Positions 33,096 through 44,740 of a stretch of DNA of 64,000 bases are shown in pieces. Source of the DNA: Blasia pusilla. Its lineage: Eukaryota; Marchantiophyta; Marchantiopsida; Blasiales. The position numbers were made by a program, and so were the translations under genes. Under the pieces are notes generated by a model, which saw only the letters and a list, made by a program, of their open reading frames with translations, made no database searches and had not been told where the DNA came from. The stretch covers positions 40,424,001 to 40,488,000 of the forward strand of contig CM114273.1 in the NCBI GenBank assembly GCA_050084515.1, given 5' to 3'. Within the stretch, counting starts at the first letter, position 1. Each line of letters opens with the position of its first letter.

Positions 33096-34128
33096 TGTCG
33101 TGCGCCTACTCTCCTTGAACGTTAATCTTGTTTGTTGCGGAAGCGTGCGTTCAGTAGGTCACGCTCTCAACGCTGATCTGCATCCAAACACGCACTTCGG
33201 TTAGTCGGGTCTTGGATCAATCAGCGGGATTACTTTCCGAGTTCTCATCTCGGACTCTCTCTTCAAGCTCAACCTTCCTAGTTTCGCGGTTTCCAACACG
33301 GGCAAGTCTCGAAAGACTTGGGACATACTTTATGGTCGGTTCAGGAACCTGAAACGACGTTTCGCGCCTAGCGGTTCCAACTGTCCGATGAACATCCAAT
33401 GAGTTCCTCACCAAGACTCGCACGAAGTGAATCTCGGGTTGGAATCCAAGTGTGGCGTACAAATTCCACTCCCTTGGATCAGGTTTGGGTTTCGGGTTTT
33501 CGCGCCAAACTCCCGTTTCATCCCGTGCCTCTGAAACGCCGTTTGGCGCCCAGAGTGGGGTTTCGTTTCCCGAGACATCTCAGAGAAGGTACTCCCCTTA
33601 CTAGTACTTCTGGGGATCTCCGGGGGCCCCCTACATTTAGGGAAAGACACCCGGGCCCCTCCAATTGGCCCTCAACCCGATTGCTCTCTGAATCGTTTTC
33701 GGCCAATATCTCAGCCTGTACTTATGCGTTTGCTGAGATCATTGGTGCGTTGGAAGCGTCTCAAGATCAGCTTTCCAACGCGCCCTTACTTGTCCCGAAC
33801 GCATCTTGGAGCTCAACGTTATGGTCCTAAACACAGTCAGATTCTCCCAAACGCTAGCCGTGTTCCAAACTGGTTCTCACCTCTTTGGCAACCAACCTCC
33901 AAGACTCAACTCATCTCAAGTCTCGGCTCGCGTTTGGTCTAGGTTTCCTGGTCGTGACCACTAACGCATGAAACGCACAACTATGTTCCGCGTTTCGTCT
34001 CTTAGGCTTTTCCAAGAGACTCTTCCAAACGCCTCTCCAAAGCGCAAACCTCGCGGCGTGAGTTCCTTTGAGTTCTGATGTTTCGCTTGGCGCGTATTTG
34101 GTGTTGTTTGGTTATGAGGGTCGCGACA
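33096..34128 (-). repeat. 5' LTR of the chromovirus
   Basis: In element orientation (minus strand) it begins TGTCGCGACCCTCAT and ends GGCGCACGACA. It lies next to the PBS. The region at about 33830-33850 aligned to the TATTTATAA of the solo LTR at 62585 reads TGTTTAGGA here, so that TATA-like box is missing. Confidence 0.95.
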
Positions 34129-34559
34129 TATATACACATCACTACGAGTCTACCCTAAAGTGATTATATTTGGAAGATTACATTGTAAGAAGATGAGCCT
34201 CTTGAAGGTTTATCCCAACCTATATCCTTTATGCCTCTTTGGACATAGAGAAAGAGTGTTTTAAGGCGAGAATTGCGATCATTGTGAGGGGACTATCTAG
34301 TTAGGATGGCTAGGTCATGATTAGAGTTAGGTCATAGGGGTTAGAGTTAGGCGTACCATCAGCAACAGCAATATAAGCGGCAAAGCTTCTGTCAGAGTTG
34401 TGTAAGGAGATAAAAGAGTTTGGAGGTGGAGAGTCAAGTTGAGAGTACCCAATCGAGAGGCAATGCGTAAAGAGTGTAACTGGGTTGGAGCGAGGATCCG
34501 CACAAGTTTGGTCCACTAGTGGTTGTGAGGCGCATGATAGGGTAGTAAGAACAACCTAG

Positions 34560-35400
34560 GGACTATATGGAGATGACGGGAGTGATGGCGGTGAGGTGGC
34601 AGAGACCTCTAATGGTAGAGGACCACCTATGTTCTGTCATATAGTGGAGTTCTTACGCATTGGGGCATGTGAAATGACAAGCTAAAGAGTCTACAAGAGT
34701 TTCAACTAATATTGAGTGAGAGTCTATAGGAGGCATTCACGTGCATGTGGCATTTGATCATTGCCACTCATGGAGTGACCGAGACATAGGAAATTAAATT
34801 TTGGTATGGGGTTTTGGATCAAGAGTTGTAGAGGAGAGTTTAGGTTGCAATTTTGCTTCATACAGGGAAGCCCACATTGAAAGGGGTCTTTAAGTTGTTT
34901 AAGAAGATTGAGCTTAATATGAGTGAGGAGCATATAATGACCACAAGATACCCACAAGAGTCGACAAATCCACAGATGTTGGAAGCTTTATAGATGCCCT
35001 AGCGTGTACTAGTGCCAAAATAGAAGGCCGGTGTACCTAGAGAGTAGAGCGAGTATCGCAAGCCCATGAGGCAAGGACCTTTACTGATATACGTTGCTGA
35101 CGAGATACCAACTTTGGCCTGTTGGATGTATGGTGGATTCCATAAGCAAAGAGATTTCCCACAACATAGTAGAGGGTTGAGGGCGCCTTCGATAGTTGAG
35201 GAGCCACCTAGGATGTTCCCAATATAGTGGCAGTATGACCATGATCATCGATATGCTTATACTAGAGATAGGTGTTTTGATATTTTCCGTGAGATACATC
35301 TAGAGGTAGGCTAAGAGCTTGGGGGCAAGAGAATTGGTAGAGGTTGAGGATTTTATGACCTTGGTGGTAGAGTTCCACTACCACCTATCAAAGGAGATTA
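34560..35400 (+). pseudogene. Degenerate Ty3/gypsy gag remnant
   Basis: One plus-strand frame through 34680-35330 reads LKSLQEFQLILSESL, then EAFTCMWHLIIATHGVTET, FWYGVLDQEL, PTLKGVFKLFKKIELNMSEE and finally ACWMYGGFHKQRDFPQH. The last is a zinc-knuckle position where two of the three Cys are replaced (Y and F). This looks like the gag core and nucleocapsid of an old gypsy element. The frame contains about nine TAG codons and one TAA but no TGA and no visible frameshift, so decay was mostly by substitution. Its pol is not found downstream. It may belong to the same clade as the pol at 40-43 kb, but that is inference. Confidence 0.55.
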
Positions 35401-38400
35401 ACTATGAAGTCCGTGTAAACTAATTTACGTTTGTACACAAGAAAAATAGCACAACTAGTGTTAAACCCTACTCGAGCAGGCCTATTAGCATCCATGGATT
35501 GTTCATGAATGCCTCCCCAAAGTAATAAACTAGATAGCGAGTAAACCAGTGCCTATCTACGAAGAGAACCTTCACGTGGTACGGGTTAAGGAAAGGAAAA
35601 TCAAGTACAACTCATGCTCCACCCTTATCCATACTCTCCTCAAGAATGATTTTTGGCGGAGTTGCTCTCCCAAAAGGGATAATCCACACTCATTGGGAAA
35701 ATAACAAGCCAAAACCATCTACTATCTCTAGTATAACTAAACTCCCTTTAGATGACAAGTCTCTCATCTCCACACATACCTCATTCTATAAACCTCTCGA
35801 AGAATAGACCAAAGTCAAGTTACTCTCCCAAGAGGGGTAATCCACTCTCATTGAAAGAGCAAGCAAGCCCAATGCCATCCACTCAAGAATGACACGAGAA
35901 CTCAAGAAATGAAGTGGAAGGTGATGAACCCTTGAAGGTCCCTCCTCTTTATATACTCTTAAGGGATCCACAAGAGTACAAAATATGGTTAATCTTATCT
36001 TTTGCCACATGGCTTCCTCTCAAGGCTTAGTCAATCCCCTTTTGACATAAGTAGATTATATGTTATCTCCACCAAAATATCCTCATCAACTCATTTCATA
36101 TCCTCCAAACTACCCTAACTACCCTAGCCAACCAAGACTTCTTTTTCTTTTCTTTCATTAATATACCAACCCCACTACTTTACTTTTATGTTCCCATCTT
36201 TTATTTATTACCTCTTTTCCTAAAGTTAGGCCCGCACAAATGAGCCACCCTAAAGAGAATTAAACATGGAAATTCCAGTTTTCTAAGCTAATTTACTTAA
36301 AACTAATAAAAAACTATATAACACTTAATGAGAGAGGATTTTACATTGTGGGTGATTTTACTATACGAAAACTTCCGAAGGAGGGTATGAGAGTGTTAGA
36401 TATCTTTAGGGAAATCAATATAGAGGTAAGTTGTAGCATTCTAGGCTGATATACGAATACATAAATCTCTCTAGATTAAGATATATGAGACGGATCCAAG
36501 GGGCTAGCATGTGTAGTGAGATATAGTGGATATGATGGCTGCGAGGATGCTAGATGTGTATAAAGTAGTAGATCATGTAATTTAGATATGATGTCTGCTA
36601 TCTAGTGTTAGGGGGAGCCAATTGCCAATTAGGGGGACGATAATGTGATCTTAGTGTACATGAACCAATATACTTTATGTGTGCGTGGATTTACCCCTTT
36701 GTTGGAAAGATTGGTGATGTGTGTTGTGTAGATGGGACCAATAATGTGGATTTTGTAGTAATATGGGTGTACTTGACCACTGTCATCTCTTAGAAAGTCG
36801 ACAGGTAGAGTTCTGCAGTGTTGAGGACATAGAGGATTAGCAAAATATTTGGGCGTAACTTTGTCTTGAAGTGTCTGATATAGTTGGCGACAAGTGTGTT
36901 ACGTCAGAATGTTTGTTTCTCATAAATCCCCTTTTTTGCTATTTTTGACGTGATGATCTATTGATCAAGTCAACGGCCATTTGGTAACTTATGCATATAG
37001 GTTATCGTTTGGAGGAAGAGCTTTTGCCTCTTCCCAAGGGTGTAAGAGAGGGAGAGAGGGCTTTCACAAGCTATATTTCTCAAATTGAGCCTTTGGAGCA
37101 CTTCTATTTGCTCAATGTGTGGTAGTAGCTTTAGTATTAGAGTCCAAATTCCTTGATGGCAGAGGGTGGATGTGGCGGCCGAAAACGCAAAGAAAATAAT
37201 TTTTCAGTGATTAGCTAAAGGGCCATAGGCAGCCTGCCCTTTTCATTACCGAGGTCCTGAGTATACATGTGGGCATACCCCCCTCCGGCATTCCCTGAGG
37301 CTTGGGGCGATGAGGCTTACTTTGATTTTTTTGCATGGTCTTGGTGTACATGTGTGAGTATATTTTGAGTGTGAGTGGATCTACCCGTATGTTAGGAAGA
37401 TCCATGATGTGCATTATGTAGATATGACCAACCATGTGGATTGTGTTGCAATATGTATGTGCACAACACCATCAACATCGGAGTTGTTATTGTGTGGGAT
37501 GACCAATAAAAAAAATCCTGGATCCAAGCATTACTTCCACACGTGGATCTTTGATAGATAATACTCAAAGAACTTTGCATTATAAGGTTTGAGAGCACCT
37601 TCCAAGTGCTTGGAAAAATGAGTCTATATCATGAACTAAGTGAATTCTAAGGGACTAAAAAGCCTTTGGCGTGGACATCAAGAATCAAACGCCCATATAA
37701 AGTCAGGGAGCCCAATCGTACTAACAACTCATGAAAATAGCCTTTAGCCCCTTGTGGAACCATATACCTTATCCATATGTAGTTGTGTTATCTTGTGATG
37801 GCATGGTGACACGATCACTCTAGTATCAACTTGCAACCACTCAATACCTAATCACTTTATCCTTGAACATAAAACTTGTCAGAGATGGACGATAACATAT
37901 TCCACTGTGAGTAAAATCACCATTGCTACTCGTATCACCACCTCCCTTATAACCCTAAGAGAATTCCAAATAACGACATGAAACCTTATAAAACATCATT
38001 GGAAACTACCACAAGCCACGAAAACTCATACCCAACCACTGAATCAATGCTATTAGTATATAATGATAACACGCCACTAACCCACACAAAAATTTCCGAC
38101 CACCATCGTCAACATCCATCCATAGGCAAGACAAAACACATGTACTAGTACACTGAACAATTGACTCATACCAATATAGATAAAAATTGATCCATACTAC
38201 AACCGCTCTTTGACTTCACCAAGGGATTGCACAATTGACTACCCCCACATGGCACTTTGCCTAGATTGATCCATACAATTTGGTTTACATGCCCATCCCA
38301 TGACCACAGCCACTAGATCTTTGTGTATCGATTTCTAGCCTATCCGTCCGCAATGTAAAAAATTATAGCTCTTCTACAAGTATGTTTTTGGTGTACCTTG

Positions 38401-38519
38401 AATAATATTACACACACTCAAAGATGGCTCTTCATGCATCCTTACTCCTAGGCTGCATGGAGTTTTCTCGTTCTACCCATAACAATATATTTATGTGGCG
38501 TGCATTGGACGTGGTGTCA
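35401..38519. repeat. Old repeat-derived DNA with two pairs of diverged direct repeats
   Basis: No intact gene was found. 35655-35720 and 35820-35885 share CTCTCCCAA-AGGG-TAATCCAC-CTCATTG. 36650-36775 and 37339-37465 share GTGTACATG, TATACTTTATGTGTG-like, GTGGAT-TACCC--TGTT-G-AAGAT, GTAGAT--GACCAA and ATGTGGATT--GT-GCAATATG over about 125 bp; the second pair is about 690 bp apart and may be LTR relics. A TATA-like TATATAAAG lies on the minus strand at about 35950. Confidence 0.45.
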
Positions 38520-38685
38520 TGTGCATACACATCGCTACATAACATACGTCCCTGTCATCGAATGCACACACAAAGACAGAAGATCCCATGCTAACTCATG
38601 GCATCCAAATATCTAGATGATAAATATTTCCAATTAAATCAAGTAACACTCTCACAACAAAGTCTGTCCATGGTGCACACAAATC

Positions 38686-38732
<47 letters not shown>

Positions 38733-40045
38733 GAAAGGCTTGGATTATACACACAAGGCAAGGAGGACCATAGCTTCGCCGCCTTATGCCAAGAGGTTCA
38801 GCAGAGAAAAAAGATGAACCTCAATAAATAAGCATGATGGAAAACCCATAGGAGAAACAAAAGAGGGGGAATAGATGAGAGAATAAGAGAGACAAAGAGA
38901 GAATGAGCTCCCAAGATCTCTCCATGCTAATCTATGCTCGCAAGTTATCTTCTTGGCTCTTGACATGCTGTAGGAAGTCAAAGGCCACTTCTCTAAAAGG
39001 AAAGTCTAATATACTCAAAAGAGTAACTTACCCAAGTAAGTTTCTTTATATGGCTCCAAATAGGCGGAAACAAAGGGGAAATCTTCTCTCTCAAGTTATC
39101 TGTGGCCTTAACAAGTCATCCTCAATCTCCGAAGGCTGTCCTCTAGTAACCTCGAAGGCGCTGTACCAGATCTCATTGATCTATCCTAAAAGACCTAACA
39201 ATGGAGTGTATGCAATCAATTTTTTCGATTGCATTGATTTTACCATAATGAAAATCAAATGGGTGCCGTGTGCATACACATCGCTACACAACATACATCA
39301 GTGTCACCGAACACACACACAAACACACACGATCCCATGCTAACTCATGACATCCAAACAACGAGACAAGAAGTACCAAAATATTTCCAATAAAATAAGA
39401 TGAAATCGCTCTCACAACACCATAGCTCTCACATGTGTGCACTCTAACATGTCTCTCCCAATGTCAAACCAAACCCACTCTCCTAATGAGAGGCTTGGAT
39501 TACAGTCACAAGGCAAGGGATCATAGCTCCGCCGCCTCGTGTCAAGAGGTTCAACAAAGAGAGAATGAGCTCTCAAGCTCCCTCTCCTTAAGGTATATCC
39601 CTCTCCTCTCCCAAGCTCTCTCCATGGTAACCTATGCTCCCAAGTCACCGCCTTGGCTCTTGAACTAATGTAGGAGGTCAAGGGAAACTTCCAAAAATAG
39701 GAAGTTGACCATATATTCAAAAGGGTACTTACCTACAATAGTAAGTTCCTCAATATGGCTCCAAGTAAGCCGAAATGAAGGGAAAACTTGCTCTCTCAGG
39801 TTTTTCGGGGCCTCAGCAGGTCATCCTCGACCTCCACTCACATGTCCTTCACTACTTGTGAAGGCGCTCCACTAGATCTCATCGATATATTCTAAAAGAC
39901 GTGACAGTTATCGTGCGCATACACATCGCTACACAACATACATCGTTGTCACCAAACACACACACACAAACACGTACGATCCCATGCTAACTCAAGGCAT
40001 CCAAATAACGAGACAAGAAGCACCAAAATATCTCCAATCGCCCCC
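38520..40045 (-). repeat. Tandem LTR-like units (two full, one partial) 3' of the PHD gypsy pol
   Basis: In minus orientation a unit begins ATTGGAGATATTTTGG at 40045 and runs about 654 bp to 39392, where the next begins ATTGGAAATATTTTGG (about 752 bp to about 38640). A third partial copy continues to about 38520. All share AGTTAGCATGGGATC, GTGTGTGT, TATGT-GTGTAGCGATGTGTA and CAGCAGGTCAT-like segments. A purine run AGGGGGGCGA lies just upstream of 40045, as a polypurine tract would. Tandem LTRs of a degenerate gypsy element are the simplest reading. Confidence 0.55.
38693..38730. repeat. (CT)n microsatellite
   Basis: Nearly pure CT dinucleotides for about 38 bp inside the second LTR-like unit; the neighbouring unit has no such tract. 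Confidence 0.9.
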
Positions 40046-40224
40046 CTAGTTGGTGGTTAGGTCCCTCTAACTCCAGATAACCATCTATCCCTACCTACCA
40101 TGACATACATCTCTCACACGCTAAGAGCAAGAAGGCCGGATGCTCATGTGGCCCCATCGTTAGTCGTCTTCTTGTCATCCATGTCACAGACACAAGTCAA
40201 AATATAGGTCTACCTATGCTATGT
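40046..40224. other. 3' untranslated region of the PHD gypsy remnant
   Basis: About 180 bp between the last codons of the integrase/PHD frame and the purine-rich run before the LTR-like units. No other feature was seen. Confidence 0.45.
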
Positions 40225-43200
40225 ACATCTGGGACACATCCATTATCTCTGAAGAACCCTAGTGAGAGGTGGCATCAAACATGCCATATGCCATCCTCTC
40301 AAACATCCATCACAGACTAGCATAGTGGCTGCACCACAAGCAGAATCACACAACATACATTGCAAGCCTGCAAGAACTACTGCTAAGCTCGGATCAACTG
40401 TACCGTCAATTTTGGGAAGGTGACACGGCGTACAGTTACGCACATGGTCCTTCCAAACCATACCACCGCGTCCCTCTAATAAGAGAACACATGATGGCAA
40501 AACCTCACGCACTCTCAAGATGGTGGGCCCTGCAGTCACATCCAATGTCGTGCGTGTCATTTGTTGCAAGTAGACATAGTCTCCCTGATGAAACCTCCAC
40601 ATAGTAGGTCGATGACCACCTCTTCGTATAGTCGCATACCTCAATGTATCCTGATGATGCGCAATCGCCAAGTTCACAAACGCCATGGACATCACTCTTC
40701 AAAAAAAATTAGCCCTTTGAGAACATGCTTGCATCCATAGACCAAGGTCATCTAGGTTCAACACCTCACCAACATCTCGACGAATGGTCATAGGTAAATC
40801 TGGCTCTCGGCCATACAAAGGCAAGTACGGTGAGAAAGATGCTGAGGATGCCTGTTTTCTGAATCTGTATCCCATCGCCAACCACATCAACTAGAGGTCC
40901 CAATCTCCTAGATGACCTCTCTACAAGCTATACTTGTATAATCCTCTCTTCACCGTATGCACAACCCGCTCCGCTAGTCCATCCGCCACAGGAAGATCTC
41001 GCGAAGTAGTGCGGTGGTCGATCACTGCCTGATCATACAAGGCCTGAAACTCCCCGCGGAACTCTGTACCATGGTCTATCAACACCTCAACTGGTGCGCC
41101 GTAATGACTCAGCACCCGATCTAGGAAGGCGTACGCTACTCCCTCACTCGCTCTGTTAGGAAATGCAACCAACTCTATCCACTTGGAGAAGTGTTTAACC
41201 ATCGCCAACACATATCGACTATGGCGCTCCGTCAAAGGTAATGGTCCTACAAAATCCAAACTCCATCTATAACCTAAGCCCATGATCGGAAGTGGATGCA
41301 ATTGTGGAGTGAGAGCATTGAACGATGTTCGGACTCGATCACACACCATGCATCTGGCAACAAACTATTGAACGTCAATTTGTATGCCTCGCCACCAATA
41401 CTAGATCTAGAGCAAGTTATACGTCCGCTTCACTCCAAAATGACCCAACTCCTCCCGGGCATGACACACCAAACGTGCTCTCTACAAAGGATGAGGCACT
41501 ACACACACTCTACCATCCTCCCACACTCGCAACACATGTGTCCCCTCCCAACGGAATCGTCTGGCTCGCTGTAGGATTCAATCCCGCTCTCTAACACCCA
41601 CTGTGCTCGCGACGCTGCCAGTATGCAGATACTCCAAGACTACTCCATCTTTGTGAATATCTCGGCCATCTATCGTCTCCTCACCGGCCTCTTGATCTAA
41701 GGACTCTCCAACTGACCTTGCCATTGAAGTCTCAGAAATCTGGCTCTCCATAGCCAAGACGCCCAAATAGGCTGGCGCGTGCCATCCTCGCACCAACTCC
41801 TCATCACTCTCTCCATGCCATTGAGCTCCAATCGCATCTTGCTGACTCGGGCATGGGTTACCACTCAAACCATCTGCATCTTGGTTGAGCGTCCCAGATC
41901 TTTGTATCACTTGGAAGTCATACTCTTGCAATAAAAGAGCCCACCTCGTAAGCTTCCATGTAAGCTTGTCGGACTCCATCAACCACTAAAGTGGCTGAGG
42001 ATCAGTAATGATGGTAAAGGGATTGTCGAATAGATAACATCTCAAATGTGCGACAACCCACACTGCAGCCAAGCACTCACTCTCATATGAGCTATACTTT
42101 GCCTCTGCAGCGTTGTTCGAGCGACTAACGTAAGCCACCACGAACTCTCTACCATCATCGTCATGCTGGGTGAGCAAGGCTCCAAGCCCCAACATGCTCC
42201 AATCGGTATGCAATTGGAAAGAACGTCCCCTGATCGATCTTCTCAATATGGGCATGGATGTCAAGCTGTCCTTGAGCAACTGAAATGCTCTCTCCTGCTC
42301 ATCCCTCTAGTGCCACTCCTGATCCACCTTCGTCAGCAAGGTTAGCGGCTTTGCAATCAAATTGAAACCCTTGACGTACCGTCGATAGAAGTTGGCCAAT
42401 CCAATGAATGGACAAACTCAACTCACATCTATAGACCGTGGAATGCTTGAAATAGCCTTGACTTTTGTTTGCTGCACACCAAGGCCCCTTGGGTATATCG
42501 TATGACCCAAGTACTTAATCTGGTTGCAGAAGAACTTGCACTTGCCTCGATGTGGCTTCAGCCCATGTAACTGAAATCTTCAAAACACCTCCTTTAGATG
42601 TTGCTCATGCTTATCAATCGTGGCGCTAAAGACTACGATGTCATCAATATAACACCTAGCAAAATCGAGACCTGCCAAGATCCTATCGATGACCCTCTGA
42701 AACTCAACCGGGGTGTTCTTTAACCCAAATGGTAAGAACGGCTACTGGTACAAACAATCCTTCCTGTGAGGATCGGTGCCCCAAAATATCGTCTTCTGCC
42801 TGTCCTCCAATCTAATAGGCAACTGATGATATGCGGCTAGAAGATCTAACGAAGTGAAGACCTTTGCATGCCCAATAGCATCAAAGATCTCCTCAGGGAT
42901 AGGCATAGCATACCTATCGGACTTGGTGTGCCGATTGATAGGTGGGTAATCTCCACACATCCGCCTATCTGTCCAGTTGCCATGCACATCCTTCTTGGCG
43001 GGCATGACCGTGGCAAATGCATACTCTCCATGCAACATCTCCACTAATCGTGCTCCAACCAAGTCCTGGCTCCTACTGTGAATCAGAGCCCTCTCCATGT
43101 CACTATACTTGTAGGGTCGTTGGAAGATCGGCGTGTCACTTGACAACTCAATGCCAATCTCTGGACTCCTCAGCATACCCAAATCAAGCATACTGAATGC

Positions 43201-43293
43201 AAAAAAACTCCTATAACTCCTCACGAACTGACGTATCTGGCGCCGCTCTCCTCCAATCAACTTAGGGCCCATATCTGGCTCCCAAGTCTCCAT
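40225..43293 (-). pseudogene. Ty3/gypsy pol with C-terminal PHD finger, decayed by stops only
   Basis: One reading frame spans about 3.05 kb with about 14 in-frame stops and no frameshift detected. RT at 43290-42350 shows RPYKYSDMERALI, PAKKDVHGNWTDRRMCGDY, FTSLDLLAAYHQLPI, LPFGLKNTP and CYIDDIVVFS. RNase H shows LHTDWSMLGLGALL, YVSRSNNAAEAKYSSYE and TLNQDADGLS. The integrase zinc domain shows CHAREELGHFG and CMVCDR; the core shows WSLDFVGPLPL, HGTEFRGEFQALYD and GLAERVV. At 40225-40365 a C4HC3 pattern follows: CMLC, CDGC, GWHMAC, then after a TAA, CPRC. That is a PHD finger, a histone-tail reader. D, D and E positions of the integrase are recognisable. The element is a gypsy clade unlike the chromovirus at 26.8 kb. 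Confidence 0.88.
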
Positions 43294-44740
43294 CGTGACT
43301 AAGGTAGGACTCTTCGGTGTAGGTGTAGGTGGTTGCTATGGCTCAACACTCACTCGGACAAGAGAACTTGACTGCTCCCCTACAACCAACTGCAAAATTG
43401 GATCTCCATGTGCAGTACCCGGCACCACGCTCGATGTTGTGGCTACCATCTCCTGGCGTACCTGCAAAACATCCCAAGAAGTCCAAGGGTGTCTCTCCCG
43501 ATCATCCCTGGTATGTCGATCTCCTTGGGTCTTGCCCCCAGCCACTGCCTCAATCGTCTTGGTAGGCATGGGGCTCACCAACACAACAATTGTGATCTGT
43601 CGCATCCGCAAACGACGCTGCTCAGCTACTCCTAAGCTAAAAATCCATGTCTAGCAATTCAGGTCCATCTCTTGACCCAAGACATGACATCGTGATGCCT
43701 CTGATAGTGACGGTACTACCGTCACTCATATGGGGAATCCCATTGCTCGCTCTCGCTCATAGGCATTGTGCTTCACCAACCGCTGTACCTGGTCTTCCCA
43801 GGTACAGCGGTACATGGGAAGACCTCATGTGGTACCAAGTTGGTCCACCAAAGACGTGGGCAGTGTGCTCTAGAACCTACACTCGCCGCATCTAACAACA
43901 CTGTCAAGCCGATCCATGAGCGCACCTGATGTGCACTCGTCACCACGCGGGACCTCGAATCGCCCAAAATCGACACATTCTCTAGAATGTATGTTGGAGA
44001 ACGAGGCTGCTCCGCATCATCTCCCAAAACAACATGGACCGAGTGTCAGCTAACCCGCTACCTTGTCCAGCACTCGAACCCTAAACCCTAACACGACCAA
44101 CCAACAATGGCCAAGTCTATGGTCCCTACCCGCTCCAAGTCTTGCGTCCCAGCAATGAAATGTCCCTCGGTAGGGAACTCTAGTAACCCTGGATGGCGGA
44201 CGCAGATAACAAGTCAGGAAAGCGGAGGCGTAACTACGCCACATGATGAAGTGAAGCGCGCCTCACAACATCTTCAATCTCGACATACAGGTATTATTGC
44301 ACGTGTACTCCTGCCTGCAAAACAATAGCTAACCCAATGCTGATCCCTCCAAAGAGATCCAACACCCGAATACCCTGCTCTGGGATGCGCCACACAATGG
44401 GTGTGGTGTCCAAAGGCGTCATCATAGCACTCTCAACAACCTCGGGTTCCTCAGCTCCACGCGATCACGCTCTGGTGCAAAGATCTCACTCCACGCGGTC
44501 TACACATGCTCAGTGGCTAAGCGTCGAAGTTTCTCAGTCGAAACGGCACCTTTCCTCCACGGACTAATGCGGAGACCATGACACTCCTCTCCATAGAAAT
44601 GTGAGGAACGGGCGTATCCTCTGTATGGATATGTCCCTCACTCAAATCACTAGGCCAAGTGATGGCGCTACTAAATGTTGCTAAGGTCGCCATCTCTCAT
44701 GGCAATCGCTCGATCACTGCACGTGTGGATCGAACAGGTT
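43294..44740 (-). pseudogene. Upstream part of the same gypsy remnant (protease/gag region, poorly preserved)
   Basis: Minus-strand frames continue upstream of the RT (TWEPDMGPKL) with low-complexity linker-like sequence. Near 43880-43930 VLLDAAS occurs where an aspartic protease DTG/DSG might be expected, but the evidence is weak. No zinc knuckle, PBS or 5' LTR was recognised up to 44740, so the 5' boundary is unknown. Confidence 0.4.
43779..43811. repeat. Perfect inverted repeat, 14-bp arms, 5-nt loop
   Basis: ACCGCTGTACCTGG, TCTTC, CCAGGTACAGCGGT. The right arm is also part of a second inverted repeat (GGTCTTCCCA-GTAC with GTAC-TGGGAAGACC, about 43791-43824), so the two hairpins overlap and exclude each other. 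Confidence 0.9.

Larger units (their letters stand above)
26772..34128 (-). mobile_element. Ty3/gypsy chromovirus, full length (7.36 kb), recent insertion
   Basis: LTRs at 26772-27801 (1030 bp) and 33096-34128 (1033 bp) differ by a net 3-nt indel region (ACTGTTCGCG versus ACTATGTTCCGCG) and one G/A change near 27428/33752 as far as I can see by eye. They run TGTCG...CGACA. TATAT is present on both sides (26767-26771 and 34129-34133), fitting a 5-bp target duplication. Coding order on the minus strand is gag, protease, RT, RNase H, integrase, chromodomain, which defines a chromovirus. The PBS matches initiator tRNA-Met. LTR similarity indicates a very young insertion, yet gag-pol contains several frameshifts and stops, so this copy cannot move on its own. 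Confidence 0.95.

Noticed and set aside
38520-40045. CRISPR-like array
   Set aside because: Units are hundreds of bases long and diverged; no short identical repeats with regular spacers occur anywhere in the window.
34690-43293. Idea that TAG is read as an amino acid in the gypsy remnants
   Set aside because: The DUF620 and Maf genes use the standard code, and TGA and TAA also interrupt pol. CAG to TAG decay explains the pattern better.
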